64,000 bases of DNA from Filobasidium wieringae (lineage: Eukaryota; Basidiomycota; Tremellomycetes; Filobasidiales; Filobasidiaceae). Shown piece by piece: positions 45,529 through 57,858 of this stretch (within the stretch, counting starts at the first letter, position 1; the number at the start of each line of letters is the position of its first letter). The notes beneath the pieces were generated by a model, which did not search any database, was not told the origin of the DNA, and saw only the letters and a program-made list of their open reading frames with translations. The stretch is from NCBI GenBank assembly GCA_001600055.1, contig BCIV01000020.1, positions 400,309-464,308 of the forward strand, given 5' to 3'. The position numbers and the translations under genes were made by a program.

Positions 45529-48500
45529 ATGTCTTCCAGCGGAACAGCAGTACCGGAGACGACGGCGAGTGAAGCACCGGCCACAAGTGCCCAGCCAGCA
45601 ACGAGTCAGGAGCCTAGTAAGTGATTTCTTTTCTCCTGTCCTGATTCTATCTGTGCGGTATGAGAGGGAGAGCAAATCTGTGTTTCGTTCGGGAATGGTC
45701 TGGGTCTGGGTCTGGGTCTGGGTCTGGATCAAACATTGGTCATCTGGTTCTGGTCGGTCGATCAAGCTAGTGATTGGCTATCGCGTCTGGGTTACGTTCG
45801 CTATTCTCCTGCTCTGCGGACTTGCACACTGCTGGTCTATCTATCGTCTTCTTTCTTCACTTCCCGCCTGGACTATGGACTGAAGGACCCATAGGACACT
45901 CTACCACACAACTACTCTGTTCAGCCTGATTGCGAATCGACCCAACCCATTCAGCTCGACTCAAGAAGAAGCGCACCAATCACGGCTGCGCGTCCCATCT
46001 TCCCTGTATTCCGCGCGTTCCTCCGGGCCCCGCTTCGCTGGGAACCGCATGGATCAAAACAAAAGGGCGAGGACGAGTCTTTCATCATCAAAAGCTTCTC
46101 AAATCGATATCGTTCTCGTTTCAATTGCGATACATCCATCCCTCCCTTCTCCTCGTCCTCTTCGTCCTATCTTAATCTCCACGCTATACACACATTCGTT
46201 ACTCTACATCTCCTTACGGGAATCATCACCCTATACAGCCTGGAAGAAACAGAGGCGGGATCTTTGGAAACCTCCTTTCAACTTTCTATCACATCACAAT
46301 CATCTCAATCATATTGGATTCAGTCAAGAACTATTAGACACAGTTCAAGTTATCAAGAGCACTCAATTCAATAAAGAAATAAAGAATATCCACCTGAAGA
46401 CCAGTAGGACAAGATGTCGACAATTTGTTAGTGGAGTTTTACGATTCGCGGACGAGTTTGGTTCTACGGGAAAGGAGTGCTTGGCTGGACAACGAGACGG
46501 AGAAGGCTAGCAATCGCTCCCGCCTTGAGTATACGCAATAGTGCTGGTCTTAGCATGTCGAAGCTGGTCAGCTGAAGAGCGGACAAGACTGTCTGCAAAT
46601 TAGGCAGCAATCTTTGGGAGAATGGGGAAAGGGGGTTCTGACCACGGACCTCCTTTCTTTGTTCTCGATCTGCTAGATCGAACTAAGGATGATGCGAACA
46701 GGCAGGCAGACATGCATTAGCGGAAAGGAGATTCATGCGAGAATGATTTCGTCATCCACCCTGCCGTTCGGAAGCAGAAGCAGACTTAGACCAGTAGACC
46801 AGGACGAACACAATGACCAACTAGATCTAGAACCGAAAGAAGAAGCTAGATATGTGTGACCTGTACGAGATGATTGGGGTGAAAAGCCTCGATCGTTCTC
46901 GGGCGAAAACCAAGATGATCGAATGCGGATGAGAAACAGCACAGCCGAGAAATGAAATACTGATCACCATGTTGTTTCTCGATAGCTACCGCTCCGAGTG
47001 CACCAGCCACTTCCGAAACTCAAGCTCCGGCCACTTCCCCCGCAACCTCTGCAGCTCCAGTGACCACTTCTGAAGCACCCGTCACGACGACTTCCCAAGC
47101 GCCAGTGACGACCACGACTCAAGCTCAGGTGACCACTACTCAGGCTCAAGTGACTACACAGCCTCAGGTAACGACTCAACCTCAAGTCACTACAACTCAA
47201 CAACAAGTCACGACCACTCAGCAACAAGTCACCACGGAGAGGGAACAGACGACTCAGCAGCAACAGACCCAGGCCCAGAGTACTGTGGTTGTTACGGTTC
47301 CTAACAGTCAGCCCGTGACGAGCCAGTGAGTGGGATCTCAACGCTATGAAGCGGTTTGAGAGGGAGATGATCTGAATCTTCTCCCCGGCTTCACAGACAG
47401 CAGCAAAGTCAACAACAGACTCAGGCGCAATCGACTCAGGTTGTCACGGTCGCCGATCCATCTTCGACCGTCGCGGGACAGAGCACTTCCTTTGTGACCG
47501 TATCTCAGAGCCAGACTTCCCAGGCTGCCAGTAGGACCAGGTGAGGTCATACCAGGCCTGTCAATGTGAACCGCGTGCTGATTATCCTTGAACGACCAGT
47601 ACCCTGACCCTTCCTGCCGGCGTGACATCTGGAACTGTAACGACAGATGTCGGATCGGCCATCTTGATCACTACGACCAACGATCGTGGCCAACTCATCA
47701 CCACCGCTCCAGCTACCATCACTTCGGCCATTGTCACTCAGGATTCCAACGGAGTCGTCTTCACCGTCACCCAGATCGTTAGGAACCCCAGCGGTAGTTT
47801 GAACGACGGAAGTGGGAACTCCTCGGGCGGAACGAGTTCGTTCTTTAACAACACAGGGGCGGTTGTGGGAGTGTTTGTGGTAGTGGGTATCGCGGGAGCT
47901 GCCATCTTGCTGGGATTCGGGTTCCTGTTCATGAGAAGGCGAAGGAGGCAGAAGTTGGACAGGTCAGTCTCGCGATTCATAAGTACTCGTTTGCGTTGGC
48001 TGATCGTGTTTGTTGGTTGCTATCGATAGGGATGTCGCGGCTGCCGCTGCCGCTGCCAATGCTGCTGCCATGCGTACTCCATTCGAGGACGACGAGGACG
48101 CTGCTGGAGGCAACACTTCGTTCAACTCGGCTAGTGGTCCAGCGATGACTCAGTACGGCGGATATTATGCGAGTGGAAGCGGACCTGGAGGTTACGATTA
48201 TGAGCAACAGGGCGGGTACGATCCATACGCCGCTGCTGCTGGAGGTTCGGGAGCGGCTGCTTTGGGCGCTGTGGCGGGACATCACGATGACCCTTACCAA
48301 GATCAGCCTAACCTCGCCTCCAACCAAAACCAGTACTACCTCGACCCCAACGAGTACGATTATGACAAGGCTTCGAGGAGCGAGCAGGGGTACACGTACG
48401 AGTCGGGACCCTACTCTGACGTACCACTTGCTGCTGGCGGGACAAACTACATGTTGAGCAGACAAGATAGCGAGGGAAGCGTAGGGGAACACGCCGATGA

Positions 48501-48616
48501 GCAGTACAACAATCGGAGAGGAGCTTTGAAGGTCAGTCCGGTCGTTCGTCGGAAGTTGAAGTCACACTAAACATATACCACGCTTCGTACAGGTCGCCAA
48601 CCCGTCCGACGAATGA
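45529..48616 (+). CDS. mucin-like single-pass cell-wall sensor
   Basis: Exons: 45529-45616, 46986-47325, 47397-47540, 47600-47962, 48030-48531 and a last exon ending at 48616; if the last intron is retained it stops at 48570. There is no cleavable signal peptide. The ectodomain (about 270 residues) is Ser/Thr/Gln-rich with repeats of the VTTTQAQ and VTTTQQQ kind, likely O-mannosylated. One membrane helix (VVGVFVVVGIAGAAILLGFG, near 275-298) is followed by MRRRRRQK and a cytosolic tail of about 180 residues with Gly/Tyr-rich YGGYYASGSGPGGYDYEQQ. This is the layout of Mid2/Wsc-type sensors that feed the cell-integrity MAP kinase path. Orthology to a named sensor is not established. Intron 1 is 1.37 kb, far above the local norm. 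Confidence 0.8.
45697..45727. repeat. (GGTCTG)n microsatellite in the long first intron
   Basis: About five tandem copies of the hexamer ggtctg lie within intron 1 of the wall-sensor gene. Confidence 0.85.
47040..47280 (+). repeat. coding tandem repeat of the sensor ectodomain
   Basis: Degenerate 18-24 nt units encode alternating VTTT/QAQ, VTTQPQ and VTTTQQQ. Such tracts change length easily between strains. Confidence 0.75.
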
Positions 48617-50334
48617 CCTAGCTGAATAAAATTTCCTCTGATACCCCCCCAACTCTGTTCTATTTTATATGTCGACCCGTTGTGACTCGTTCCGGTCGAT
48701 TCTGCTGATCATGCGATCATGGACCTCCCTGGCGTGCCTGTGCCTCACCCTCGTTCTCATCATTTTGTATCGAATTGACATTCCCGTGGTCTTCCTATGT
48801 GTTTCTCGCCTTATAAATCGGATGTGGTCTTCATGGTCATCGGTTTGCGGTGAAGTCTTGTCGCCTGTCTGTCTGGAGCAGGCATGTCTTTGTTTGGAAT
48901 CGATCGATTTCATGCTGATTATCGGTCTGCGGTTAGTTGTATTTGACCTCCATAGTTTTGATCGACTTTGGAAGTATACATAAGCGTTGGGTCAAGCGAA
49001 GCTAAGGTATGATGAGTCAAGGTGTGGGAACTGATCCATAGTTTCATCGCAGGAGTCCTGCTTTGCTGCACGGATACGGGAGAGTGCTCAGACAGAAGAT
49101 GCCCACGCCCAGCCCTGATACGGTTTACACACAGGCTCATGCAATGAAATTCACCAGACCCTGGCTCACACTGATGGCTATACTCATCTCGGCCTTCCAA
49201 TACCGCTTCGACCCTCTCCGAAACGTCCTTGCGCCTAGTGTCCTCAAACCCCTTGTTGGTAGCGAACCCATGTTGTCAAGGTTGTTGACCTTGCGCCTGT
49301 CTTGCCAAGGCCAAGACAGCAGTCAAGATTGCATATCTCTAGTGGAAGCAGGCATACGAAGATTCGGTGTTGTCCATAAAAAGAAAAAAAAAAAAAAAAA
49401 AAAAGATAACAGATACCAGGATGGGGACAGATAGCCTAGGGTGTGTTACACTTTGTTTGAGCTCTTTACGAGTATCACCGGTTGCTACCGAGCCGCCTTG
49501 AAGCTCTTAGAAAGTAGATCTTCTTGCGGTAGAAATTCGAAATTCTTACTCGACCCTTTTGATTCACTTGTTCCACATTGCGCCGGATTTCTCAACTGCG
49601 TTGGATCGTGATTGCCTATTCGAGTTCAGACCGATATGTTCCGTCTGACCACGATTATTGATCACGCTTGGTCGCGGTCGTTTGCTCCAGGACACGCACG
49701 TTTACTAGCTATACGGTGTTGTTTTTGAGACGTTGTCCTACCGGTTCTACCAATGTTTCAGACGACAGATCAGGTTTCGCCTCACGTCGATTCGAAACTC
49801 GTCCATCGAAACTCACGCGCGCGAAAGGACGTCCGAGCGTTCGAAGGAAGATGATGGATCGCCGATCGTTCATCTCACGACGGAACCAGATGGATCGTTC
49901 CATCTTGTCTCGCCCATCGTCGTCTCATGTCTCATTCGTTGATAGCTGGCGCCGTCTCGTGCGAGTCCGCACAGACCATACATCGAAATAGACGTGACAT
50001 GTCTCTCAACAGCATCAGACGACCGGGCGAGGTCGATGTCCGTGCCAACGAGCCATCACGATAAGGCCTGTGCGTTCCTTTGGTCGTTCGAAATGGACGA
50101 AAGCGTTATCGCAACGAGCTTGGACGATACTGCGAGGCGAATCCGGCAGGTTTTCATTCTGTGAGAGGTGCGATGGTTTTGAGAAAGTCGAGAAGAATCG
50201 ACCGAGCTGGGCTGAGTTGACTGAGTATATAAGCAGAAAGTGTCGACACATTCTGTCAAAGGTCAACTTCTTTATCAACTCACATCAATCGCCTATCTCC
50301 TCGATAACCCACACTGCTCATTCAAGCTTACAAA
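48617..50334. other. 1.7 kb gap containing a poly-A tract
   Basis: No gene was recognised. A run of about 21 A lies at 49384-49404, preceded by aaaag. The right 250 bases (from about 50080) lead into the carbonic anhydrase gene. Confidence 0.5.
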
Positions 50335-51473
50335 ATGCCCGTCCCGACCCCTCAGACTCCTTCGTCCCCTATCAGCCCTATCACCCCTACAACCCCTCCC
50401 TCCCAATCGTTCCCCCTCCTCGAAGGGTACTTATCAACAAACCAATCCTGGTCGACCGAGACGACCGCCAAGGAACCCGATTTCTTCACGGATCTCGCCA
50501 AGGGTCAGAAACCTGGGTTGCTTTGGTTTGGATGTACGTCGCGCTTCCGAGCTCTCATTCATCGTTTGAATTGATGATCATCACCAACTGAACTGTTGTT
50601 CTGGATCTTGACGTTGCTCGGTTAGGTTCCGATTCCCGGACCCCGGAAACTCTTCCTCTAGGTTCTCCGCTTCCCGGATCCATCTTCGTCCACCGTAATA
50701 TCGCCAATATCGTCCGTCGATCGGATGCGTCCAGCGGAGCCGTTTTGGAGTACGGTGTCAAGCACTTGGGTGTTGGACATGGTTAGTCCCGTTGCTAATT
50801 GAGACAGAATGCTTGCGAAATGGGAAGAGAGATCTGATATGGTTTATCATCCTCTTTATGTACGGGGGTAGTTGTCGTGGTAGGGCATACGGCTTGTGGA
50901 GGATGTACGGCCGCTTTGAATTCTCCCGCTTCTCAAGTAAGTCCCGATCCACGCTTTCCCCCTTGATTACGGAGTATTTGTGACGCGGTTCCTAAGTAAT
51001 TGACTTTTCGTTCGGACAGACCTCCAAGACCCCTACAACCCCGCTCCAGACTTTCCTCAACCCGCTTATCGAGCTGAGACACTCGTTACCTAATTCAAAC
51101 GAGTTGGATCTGGATGGGTTGATCAGGGCTAACGTCGAAAGGGGAGTCGAGGAGGTTAGCTCTTCCGCCGTAAGTTTCGAACGTGCTCGGATTGAGGGAT
51201 ATGGAGGTTGATTGGTTGGAGATCGTGCTGGGATGGTCAATGATAGGTCGTCCTCGAGAACTGGGCCGATGCGAAGAAGACGGGAAAAGAGGGGGTGTTT
51301 GTGCACGGGTCAGTCTTTCCCTTCGAACTTTGTCAACGCTAGTCATCTCTTCCCTCAAGCTGATCGCGGTTTGGATTTCGCGGGGTAGATGGATCATGAA
51401 CCTCTCTACCGGTCTTATTGAAGATCTAGGAATCAGTCGTGGTTCCGGGACCGGGTTGGCGGTTGGGAAATAG
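50335..51473 (+). CDS. beta-class carbonic anhydrase
   Basis: A 238-residue zinc enzyme that interconverts CO2 and bicarbonate. Exons: 50335-50533, 50626-50781, 50872-50936, 51020-51169, 51247-51308, 51389-51473. Zinc ligands and dyad are visible after splicing: Cys near 67 and Asp near 69 in CSDSRTPE, His near 124 and Cys near 127 in [18 protein letters not shown] and a C-terminal [17 protein letters not shown] fit fungal enzymes (Nce103/Can type). In pathogenic and free-living yeasts it supplies bicarbonate for carboxylases and takes part in CO2 sensing. The Cys of the first motif is split by an intron. The Pro/Thr-rich N-terminus ([20 protein letters not shown]) is unusual but short. Confidence 0.95.
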
Positions 51474-52122
51474 ATAGGGTGAAGAGGGGACGGAGGTGTG
51501 ACTGGATAGGGTCGAGGTTGGATTGGGTGTACGTGAGGTTCTGCTCGTACGGGATAGGAAGGAGAGGTTATAGGTCGGATAGGATATTGTTTTTGGTCAT
51601 CGAGTTTGTCGGTATTTTCTCTTATGTGTGTTCTATTGGGCTTGTTATTTTTTATGTCTGTTATGCAATATACGATCTACGATGTTACGCTATGAGACTG
51701 TACACTGCACATCATGTAGAGCTCAAGACCGCGCGGATCGCGCTCGACGGATACGCAGTACTAGTAGTACTCTTAAGTACGGAGGAGAATCATCGAGCGT
51801 CTAGACGTTTCAGACTGACACCCTCCCAGCGACAAGCGGAACCGGTCCAGTGACAGGTGAGCGAGTGAAACCTGAAGCGTATCAGCTGTTCAGTTGTCGC
51901 CCTCTTTCGACGAATACCTCGTCCCTAACTTCGGTCTCGGCGTTCAAGTACCCCACAACCGGGGTATTTTCGGGGTATTGTTCGGTGACGTGTGTTTCCG
52001 AAGAAACGCCGCCCGTTGGACAGGTTGTCGTTGCGTTTGATCCTTCAACGTTTGGAGCGTTCTCTTTCCACTCGACATCCAACTTTTACAGCTCAGAGTA
52101 ACGATACAAACTACTGTCGAAC
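51474..52122. other. 650 bp intergenic region
   Basis: This is the carbonic anhydrase 3' flank and the epimerase promoter. No additional gene was seen. Confidence 0.55.
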
Positions 52123-53926
52123 ATGTCTTCCAAAGTAGAGGTGAGCGCTGCGGTCGTTTTCCAGTCGATCGCACTTCGAACGGTTCATTGACGACCGCGT
52201 CATCCTCGTTTCAGCTCGTCACTCTTGAATCCCCCAAGAACCAGCTTCAGGTTCAATTGATCGAGTATGTTTCCCCTTCCACTCGACTGGACATGGAAGC
52301 TGATTGATGGGATGGTGAATTGTGCGACAGACAAGGATTACACGTGTATTCCATCTCGTTCGATGATAAAGACGGTAAGAAGCAGGAAATCATCATCGGG
52401 CCTGAAGATCCCAAGGACCAGATCAAAGATCGAAGGGTCAGTTGCGATGGATTCCTGGTTACTGCTACCTGATCTAATGGATCTCCTGTTACATACAGTT
52501 CCTTCACCCAATAATCGGTCGATACTGTAACCGACTTCCATCCAATTCCACCCCCTTGTCTCTTCCCAACGGCAAGACCTTCACCCCCGAAGAATTCGGT
52601 GGACCGGGGACTTCATTGCACGGCGGTCCTCCTTCTTCAGGATGGGATCAAAAACATTTCAAACCCCTCTCCTTCCAATCCGCCCAACTATTCTCTTCCG
52701 AGGAGAAGACCAAGTTCTCCGCCCTGCAGGACAAGGGACAAGCGGGTGTGTGGAGCTATACGAGCCGGGATGGGGAAGGAGGGTATCCCGGTACCGTCCT
52801 GTGCGAGACGGCGATCTTCGTCTTGCCTTCCGAAGGAGAGAAAGAGGTGGGGAGCGTAGGGATCGTTTATCGTGCCGAGTTGGTCGATGGCGAGTTGACC
52901 CCTCTTAATTTGACTCACGTAAGCTCGGGCCGTTCGGGTTTCGAGAGGAAAGAGAGCTGATGGGGGATGACTTGCGCTCGTTTGGTTCGGTCTCGTAGCA
53001 CTGGGCATTCAATTTGGAAGCTAGTGATAAAGGACGTAACGGACCTGGTCCATTCACCGACGTCCTGAACCATACTCTCCACATCAAGGTCCGTCCTCCC
53101 TCCACTCTCCCCTTCCCCCCCCCCCCCGTAAACTAACGCACCCACCAAAACCCACAGTCTACCAAGAACCTAGATCTGAACCCCTCCGACTCCCTCCCTA
53201 CTGGAAAACTCGTCCCCCCTCCTCCAGGGCGAGACTTCTCTAGCCCCAAGAAGATCGGGAAAGATTATCCTTCTGGCGGGTTAGACGATTTCTGGGTCTT
53301 CCAGCGTGGACCGGGAGGGAGGGAGGTCTATGCTAAGGAAGAGAACGGGGATTTGTTTGAGGATATGAACAGGTCAGTCCCCCCGTTCGGGATTGGATGT
53401 GAGAGGTTTGACTTGGGGTGCTGAAGGTTTTGTATGTTTGGATTGGGAAAGGGATGACGAGGTCGTCGCTGTCTTGAGCTCGGATACGAACGGCTTGAGT
53501 TTGGAATTCACTACCAACAGTAAGTCTTTCTTGCCTCTTCTCCTTTTCCCTCCCTTCACGGTCGATTTCTCATCATCCCCCCACCCCTTTCACAATAGGC
53601 CCCGGTGTTCAAGCTTGGAGCGGAACGGGAGGGTACGACGGGCAAGATTCTCGACGAAAGATTCACGGTGGGAAAGCTCAGGAAAACGTCGGGGATGGGT
53701 ACAACGTCCCCCCTGCGTTCGCTATGGAGTTCCATTCCGGTGAGTCTCCCTCCCGTCGTTTAGACTTGGGACGCCATTTGCGAACGGGACTGATTGGGAC
53801 GTGCGGGTTGCGATAGTCTATGACGCTTGGAGGCATGAGGATCTTAAAGGGTTGGGATGGGATACTATCCTCAAGAAGGGAGAGGTCTATAACCATTGGG
53901 TCAAGATGACCATCAAATCCGAGTAG
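52123..53926 (+). CDS. aldose 1-epimerase (galactose mutarotase) family protein
   Basis: A 405-residue protein in nine exons: 52123-52140, 52215-52264, 52331-52436, 52499-52918, 52999-53088, 53158-53372, 53452-53519, 53599-53739, 53817-53926. After splicing it shows RRFLHPIIGRYCNRL, THHWAFNLEASD with the catalytic-type His, LPTGKLVPP, FTTNSPGVQAW-like TTNSPGVQAWSG and a final YNHWVKMTIK. The family interconverts alpha and beta anomers of galactose or glucose in the cytosol. It is somewhat longer than bacterial GalM because of insertions around the WNxTWSYTSRDGEGG-type region. The first exon encodes six residues. Intron 5 contains a run of 13 C. Confidence 0.9.
53115..53127. repeat. C13 homopolymer in an intron
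   Basis: A run of about 13 C lies inside intron 5 of the epimerase gene, between the donor at 53089 and the acceptor at 53157. Confidence 0.8.
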
Positions 53927-54061
53927 GAACGGGGATGAGGGGATGTCTCGTCTCTAGATTGTTATACTTGAAAAGAAAGGATCGGATCGAACGATGTACA
54001 ACTTGAAAACGAATGAAAGATACAGATCTCATCGAAATGAATCACTCTCGATCAAAATCGA

Positions 54062-55417
54062 TCATATATCGCCCAGAACTTCAGGTAATAACCATTCCTC
54101 ACTCCATCCTTGATCCAAGACCCCTCCGAACTTGAACTTTCGACCCACCCGATCGGAAGATCGGAAAGCGAAAGCCGAACCTAGAATATCAATCTCGATC
54201 TTCGCTACCTCTTTCAACGTCTGTTCGAACGCTTCGTACTGTGACCGAGCTAAGGAAGGTTCAGGGTCGGGGGAGGAGAGGAACGAGAGGGGGTCGGATG
54301 GGTCGATAGGGGGAAGAGGCGGGATGGATGATACCTCTAAATCGGATTGAGGCGCATTGGGGAGTGAGGAGAAATGGTAGGCTGGAAAGGAGAGAAGAAA
54401 GAGACTGTTCGCTTTGGGTATCACTGTGGGGAACGATATCAGTCGGGGCAGGGTAGAAGTGGTCTCTCTTGAAAAACGTACCTCGAATCAGGTTGTCCTT
54501 GCCGACTAGTTTAAAAGTCCCTGCAGTCTCTTGGATCACGATCCCTTCTATCCCCGTCAAGTTGTCATTTTTCGCTCGTTTGACTGGTATTCCCGGCCAT
54601 CAGCGTTCTCCCTTGTCATCCTACTGCGTTCAACCCGACTGACCTCGAAGTTTAGCACCCGTTAAATCCGACTTGACGATTCTAGCACTTAGTGTATCGC
54701 AATTCGAACCGTTTGGTAGTTTGATTTGAGGACTCGAGCCGGATGCCACTGGTACTATAGTAATAGGTCGATAGCTTGGTAATGATAACAATTCCGAGAG
54801 GTAGGAGAGGTAGAGGTAGTGCAGCGGGATGAGAAGGTTGTACCTGAACATAGACATATTAGTCAACTTAGCTCAAGATATCTTTTAGAGTCAGAGAACT
54901 CACTGTATGCTAGAGCCTGCTTGAAGACCCCAGATCTTTCGGCTAGACTTTCTATCACTCAATCCGGTCCGTTTCCTCTTCTCTCCTACTTCCTTCTCCT
55001 TCTCCCATCGTTCTAGTTCAGGTTTGCTGGCGAGAGCCCGCTTTCTATTTCCTTTCTGAATAGCTTCTCGTTTTCGTTTGCCTTCTTCGAGAGCGGGACC
55101 GGTCAAAGGTGGATCGGTAAGAATCAAGTTCTTATTTGCTAGACGAGAGGTGTGATGTTGACTTTTGATGTCTAGGAGGACGGGAGTAGCAGGGGTAGGC
55201 AGTTCTTCTGGGAAAGGATTCGCAGCAGAGAATTCCAAGATGGGTTTCTGTCGTACATAACAGATCAATTCAGATGCAACTTGCCTGATCAGGGTCAAGA
55301 AGAGCTAACTTTAAACGAGTTTGGGACCGTTCGGTATGGGTCCAAGAACTGGTGAACGTTGACCTCCGCTTTCGGTTGTAACGGGTTGTGATACTTGGTC
55401 TTCTTGGCCGAGGACAT
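54062..55417 (-). CDS. POP4: RNase P/MRP protein subunit POP4 (Rpp29)
   Basis: A 371-residue protein in five exons: 55417-55310, 55247-54904, 54843-54644, 54583-54482, 54423-54062. The Rpp29 fold is clear: YNLLIPLHYLYLSYLSELL, ARIVKSDLTGAKLRVKRAK, GIEGIVIQETAGTFKLVGK and VIPKANSLFLLS. A Lys/Arg-rich helix lies before it (EEGKRKREAIQKGNRKR), as in other fungal Pop4 proteins. It is a core subunit of nuclear RNase P (tRNA 5' maturation) and RNase MRP (rRNA processing). The C-terminal extension after the core (Pro/Ser-rich, then EVAKIEIDILGSAFAFR) is longer than in yeast. No oddities. Confidence 0.93.
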
Positions 55418-55924
55418 CTCGGTGTGTATGACGATTATTAGAAGGTCTCTCTCGTCTGTGCTGCTCAATCTGACGTCCCTTATGTGGAAGTTGGCAGTTG
55501 GCAGCATCATTGCTCAGATAACAGAAATCTCCTTCAACCCGAATTTAGCGCGCGTTTATGCGTTCTCGCAATTCTCGCTCGATCGCTCAGTGGCGCTGTT
55601 TCAAGACAGTATAAGGATCTACAGACAAAGTCCTGACGAGCGAACCTGGGCTCCCTCTTACTTTTCCCCGTAATTCTTCCTGTGTTATACCAACCGTTTA
55701 CATAACCGTTCTCCTGACCGTTCCCCTGAGCTGTGCCACAATCGACAAAGGGAGACCTTCGTGACAAATCTCCAAACACGCGCTCCTTAAGCTATATAAA
55801 GGGATACGGTTCATGACTGATCATTGATTGAAGAGCGGATAACATCATAACATTATCTATATCAGACGCACAGATACGCACGATACATACAGACACACAC
55901 AAGCACTCACGAACAGACACATAC

Positions 55925-56782
55925 ATGATGTACTTCACTTACAAATTATGGCTACCGGCTACTCTTGCTCTACTCTCGGGCATCAGCACGTGTAAGGGTG
56001 ACAACGGACGCTACCAGACCTTGGAGGAAGTCAGAGCGAAGGCGACCAAACCAGATCTCAAGAACCGAGTTTATGGAGACTCGATAGTATGGGACGCAGG
56101 GTCGAGTCAAGGGCTTCTGCCTCACGAGCAGGATATCTTCCCTGGAAAAGGTTGCGTAGTCGCCAGACTATACGATAACGTTCAGAGCCGGCAAGAGACG
56201 TTTGACAAAGACCCTGGGAACGAATTTGTCAAGGCAGCCAATTCCGCCTCGCCGTGGTGCGTGGATAGCGGTCCTCTGAGGAAGGATATGGATGAGAGTA
56301 TCAATGAGATGGGCGTTAGCGACAAGCTACCGATCCGATTCGGAGATACAGGAAGGGACTCCGCCTTCCTTGTCCTAGGGTGAGTAAGAAGGGATGAGAA
56401 CGATGCGAACGCTCGTTAACGTTTTTTTACTCAGCAATATCCAAGGCGACCGCAGCAACCAATGGGCAGTATCGACGGAGCCCAAATTCTATTATTCTGA
56501 TGCCACGCATAAATTCACTGCGGAGTAAGTAACGGGGGGTGGTTGTGTCAGTGCGAGCTAACCAGAGGGCCTCTATCAGAGCGGAGGAAGCTATCATCAA
56601 GTCTGTTACCGAATCCAACAGGCCCGATGAAGGGGATGGTATCAAAGTCCTTAACCCCTACGGTTAGTATCCTCAGTGTATCCCGACTTTACCCTGTCTC
56701 TTACATTTCGTGGTCTTAATCAGTGCTCAACAACCGCTTTATGTACAACGAAACGAACGCAGACGAGTTCGTATTTAATTAG
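55925..56782 (+). CDS. secreted protein of unknown function
   Basis: A 228-residue protein in four exons: 55925-56379, 56435-56524, 56580-56662, 56724-56782. The N-terminus (LWLPATLALLSGISTCKG) is a signal peptide with a likely cut near residue 23. The mature chain has only a few Cys (GKGCVVARL, SPWCVDSG), short acidic blocks and one C-terminal sequon (YNETNADEF). No enzyme motif is visible. Small secreted proteins of this sort are common in basidiomycetes and are often lineage-specific. A TATA-like ctatataaag lies about 130 bases upstream of the ATG. The start could be the first or second Met (55925 or 55928). Confidence 0.75.
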
Positions 56783-57177
56783 CCTAGAGCGTAATATAAC
56801 TAGGCTACTATCTCGACCTGTGTCGTATCCTTTTCATCGTATTAGTTGATTGCCGCTTGGAATTGTGCTCTTTATCATGTATCTTCCTCATCATTTTCAC
56901 ATCCAAATCCATCCGTCCGAAGTCCAAATACATCGTTGCTCGAAGTTTTCCCTCCTCAATCAGATTATCTGATACAATATGCAAGTAGGTTGGCACATTT
57001 ATCTTTCACCAAGATGTCCATCCCATGAGTACGCAGGTAAAGCGGCAGGTACGAGTATGCGTACTTGTAAGTGTATGCGGCGCGGGAGAGCGCGTTGGTT
57101 GCCACAGCCACGATGCTCGAAACGTAAAGGATAGGAACTATTCACATCGATGATAAAGCCCTTTCAACCTATAGAAG
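56783..57177. other. 395 bp intergenic region
   Basis: No gene or RNA was recognised. Confidence 0.5.
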
Positions 57178-57858
57178 ATGCATCTGTACCTCTCAGAGTA
57201 CTCAAAACCGACATGTTGGGTCGATCAATCGAAATCAAGAATACACAACTTGACGGTCTTCCTTATCGCCCGCGCGTATCGACCAAATTCCCCGCCAAGG
57301 ATTCCATTCCATCACCCTTCGTCAACTGCCTCTACGATTTCCGATTTCCTCATACCATATTGTACTGCTGCTCCTTCTTCCGACCTTACCGCTCGTCATA
57401 TCGTCCTGAAAGAGGAAATGACTTCCGGTCTCGACGCGACCATAACCAAGCTCAAATCGACCAGAAAAAGTTTATCAAGTCGGCCCGATATCGATGTCTG
57501 GCAGTTTATCACAGCTAGAAAAGCTTACGCAAAGAAAGCGAGGGGAGTTAGTACCTTTTCATAGCGAGCGTCACGTCCACTCGTTCATGTTCACTAGCAG
57601 GGTTCTTTGTTATCGATCTACTACCATCCGACGGCCAGTCACTGGTCGAGAGATCCGGTCGTCACCATGAACCCACTGGGTAACCCTCACATTATCACAA
57701 TCGAGCGAGAACGCGCTGGGAGCGTCAAAGCGAATCGGTTCGCGGTTATGACGAAGGAATGGGAATAGGCGCGTTCTTTGGTCGTGATTGATGCTCAAAC
57801 AGGGTATAGGTATTGGATTGACGGGAAAGCTCAGGAGGTATTGATGAAACCTCGGTAA
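57178..57858 (+). pseudogene. possible degraded gene with in-frame TAG
   Basis: An open frame from about 57178 runs to a good donor at 57549 (after KAYAKKARG). The acceptor is at 57600 and the frame continues SLLSIYYHPTASHWSRDPVV and TIERERAGSVKANRF. It meets TAG at 57766, and the same frame goes on beyond it with coding-like sequence (LVVIDAQTGYRYWIDGKAQE) to TAA at 57856. The protein family is not recognised. Either the gene carries a nonsense mutation, or splicing near 57760 differs from what I see. Upstream exons may be missing. Confidence 0.4.

Noticed and set aside
46049..46510. 153-codon frame inside the long intron of the wall-sensor gene
   Set aside because: The composition is random, there are no motifs, and it shows no splice continuity with flanking exons.
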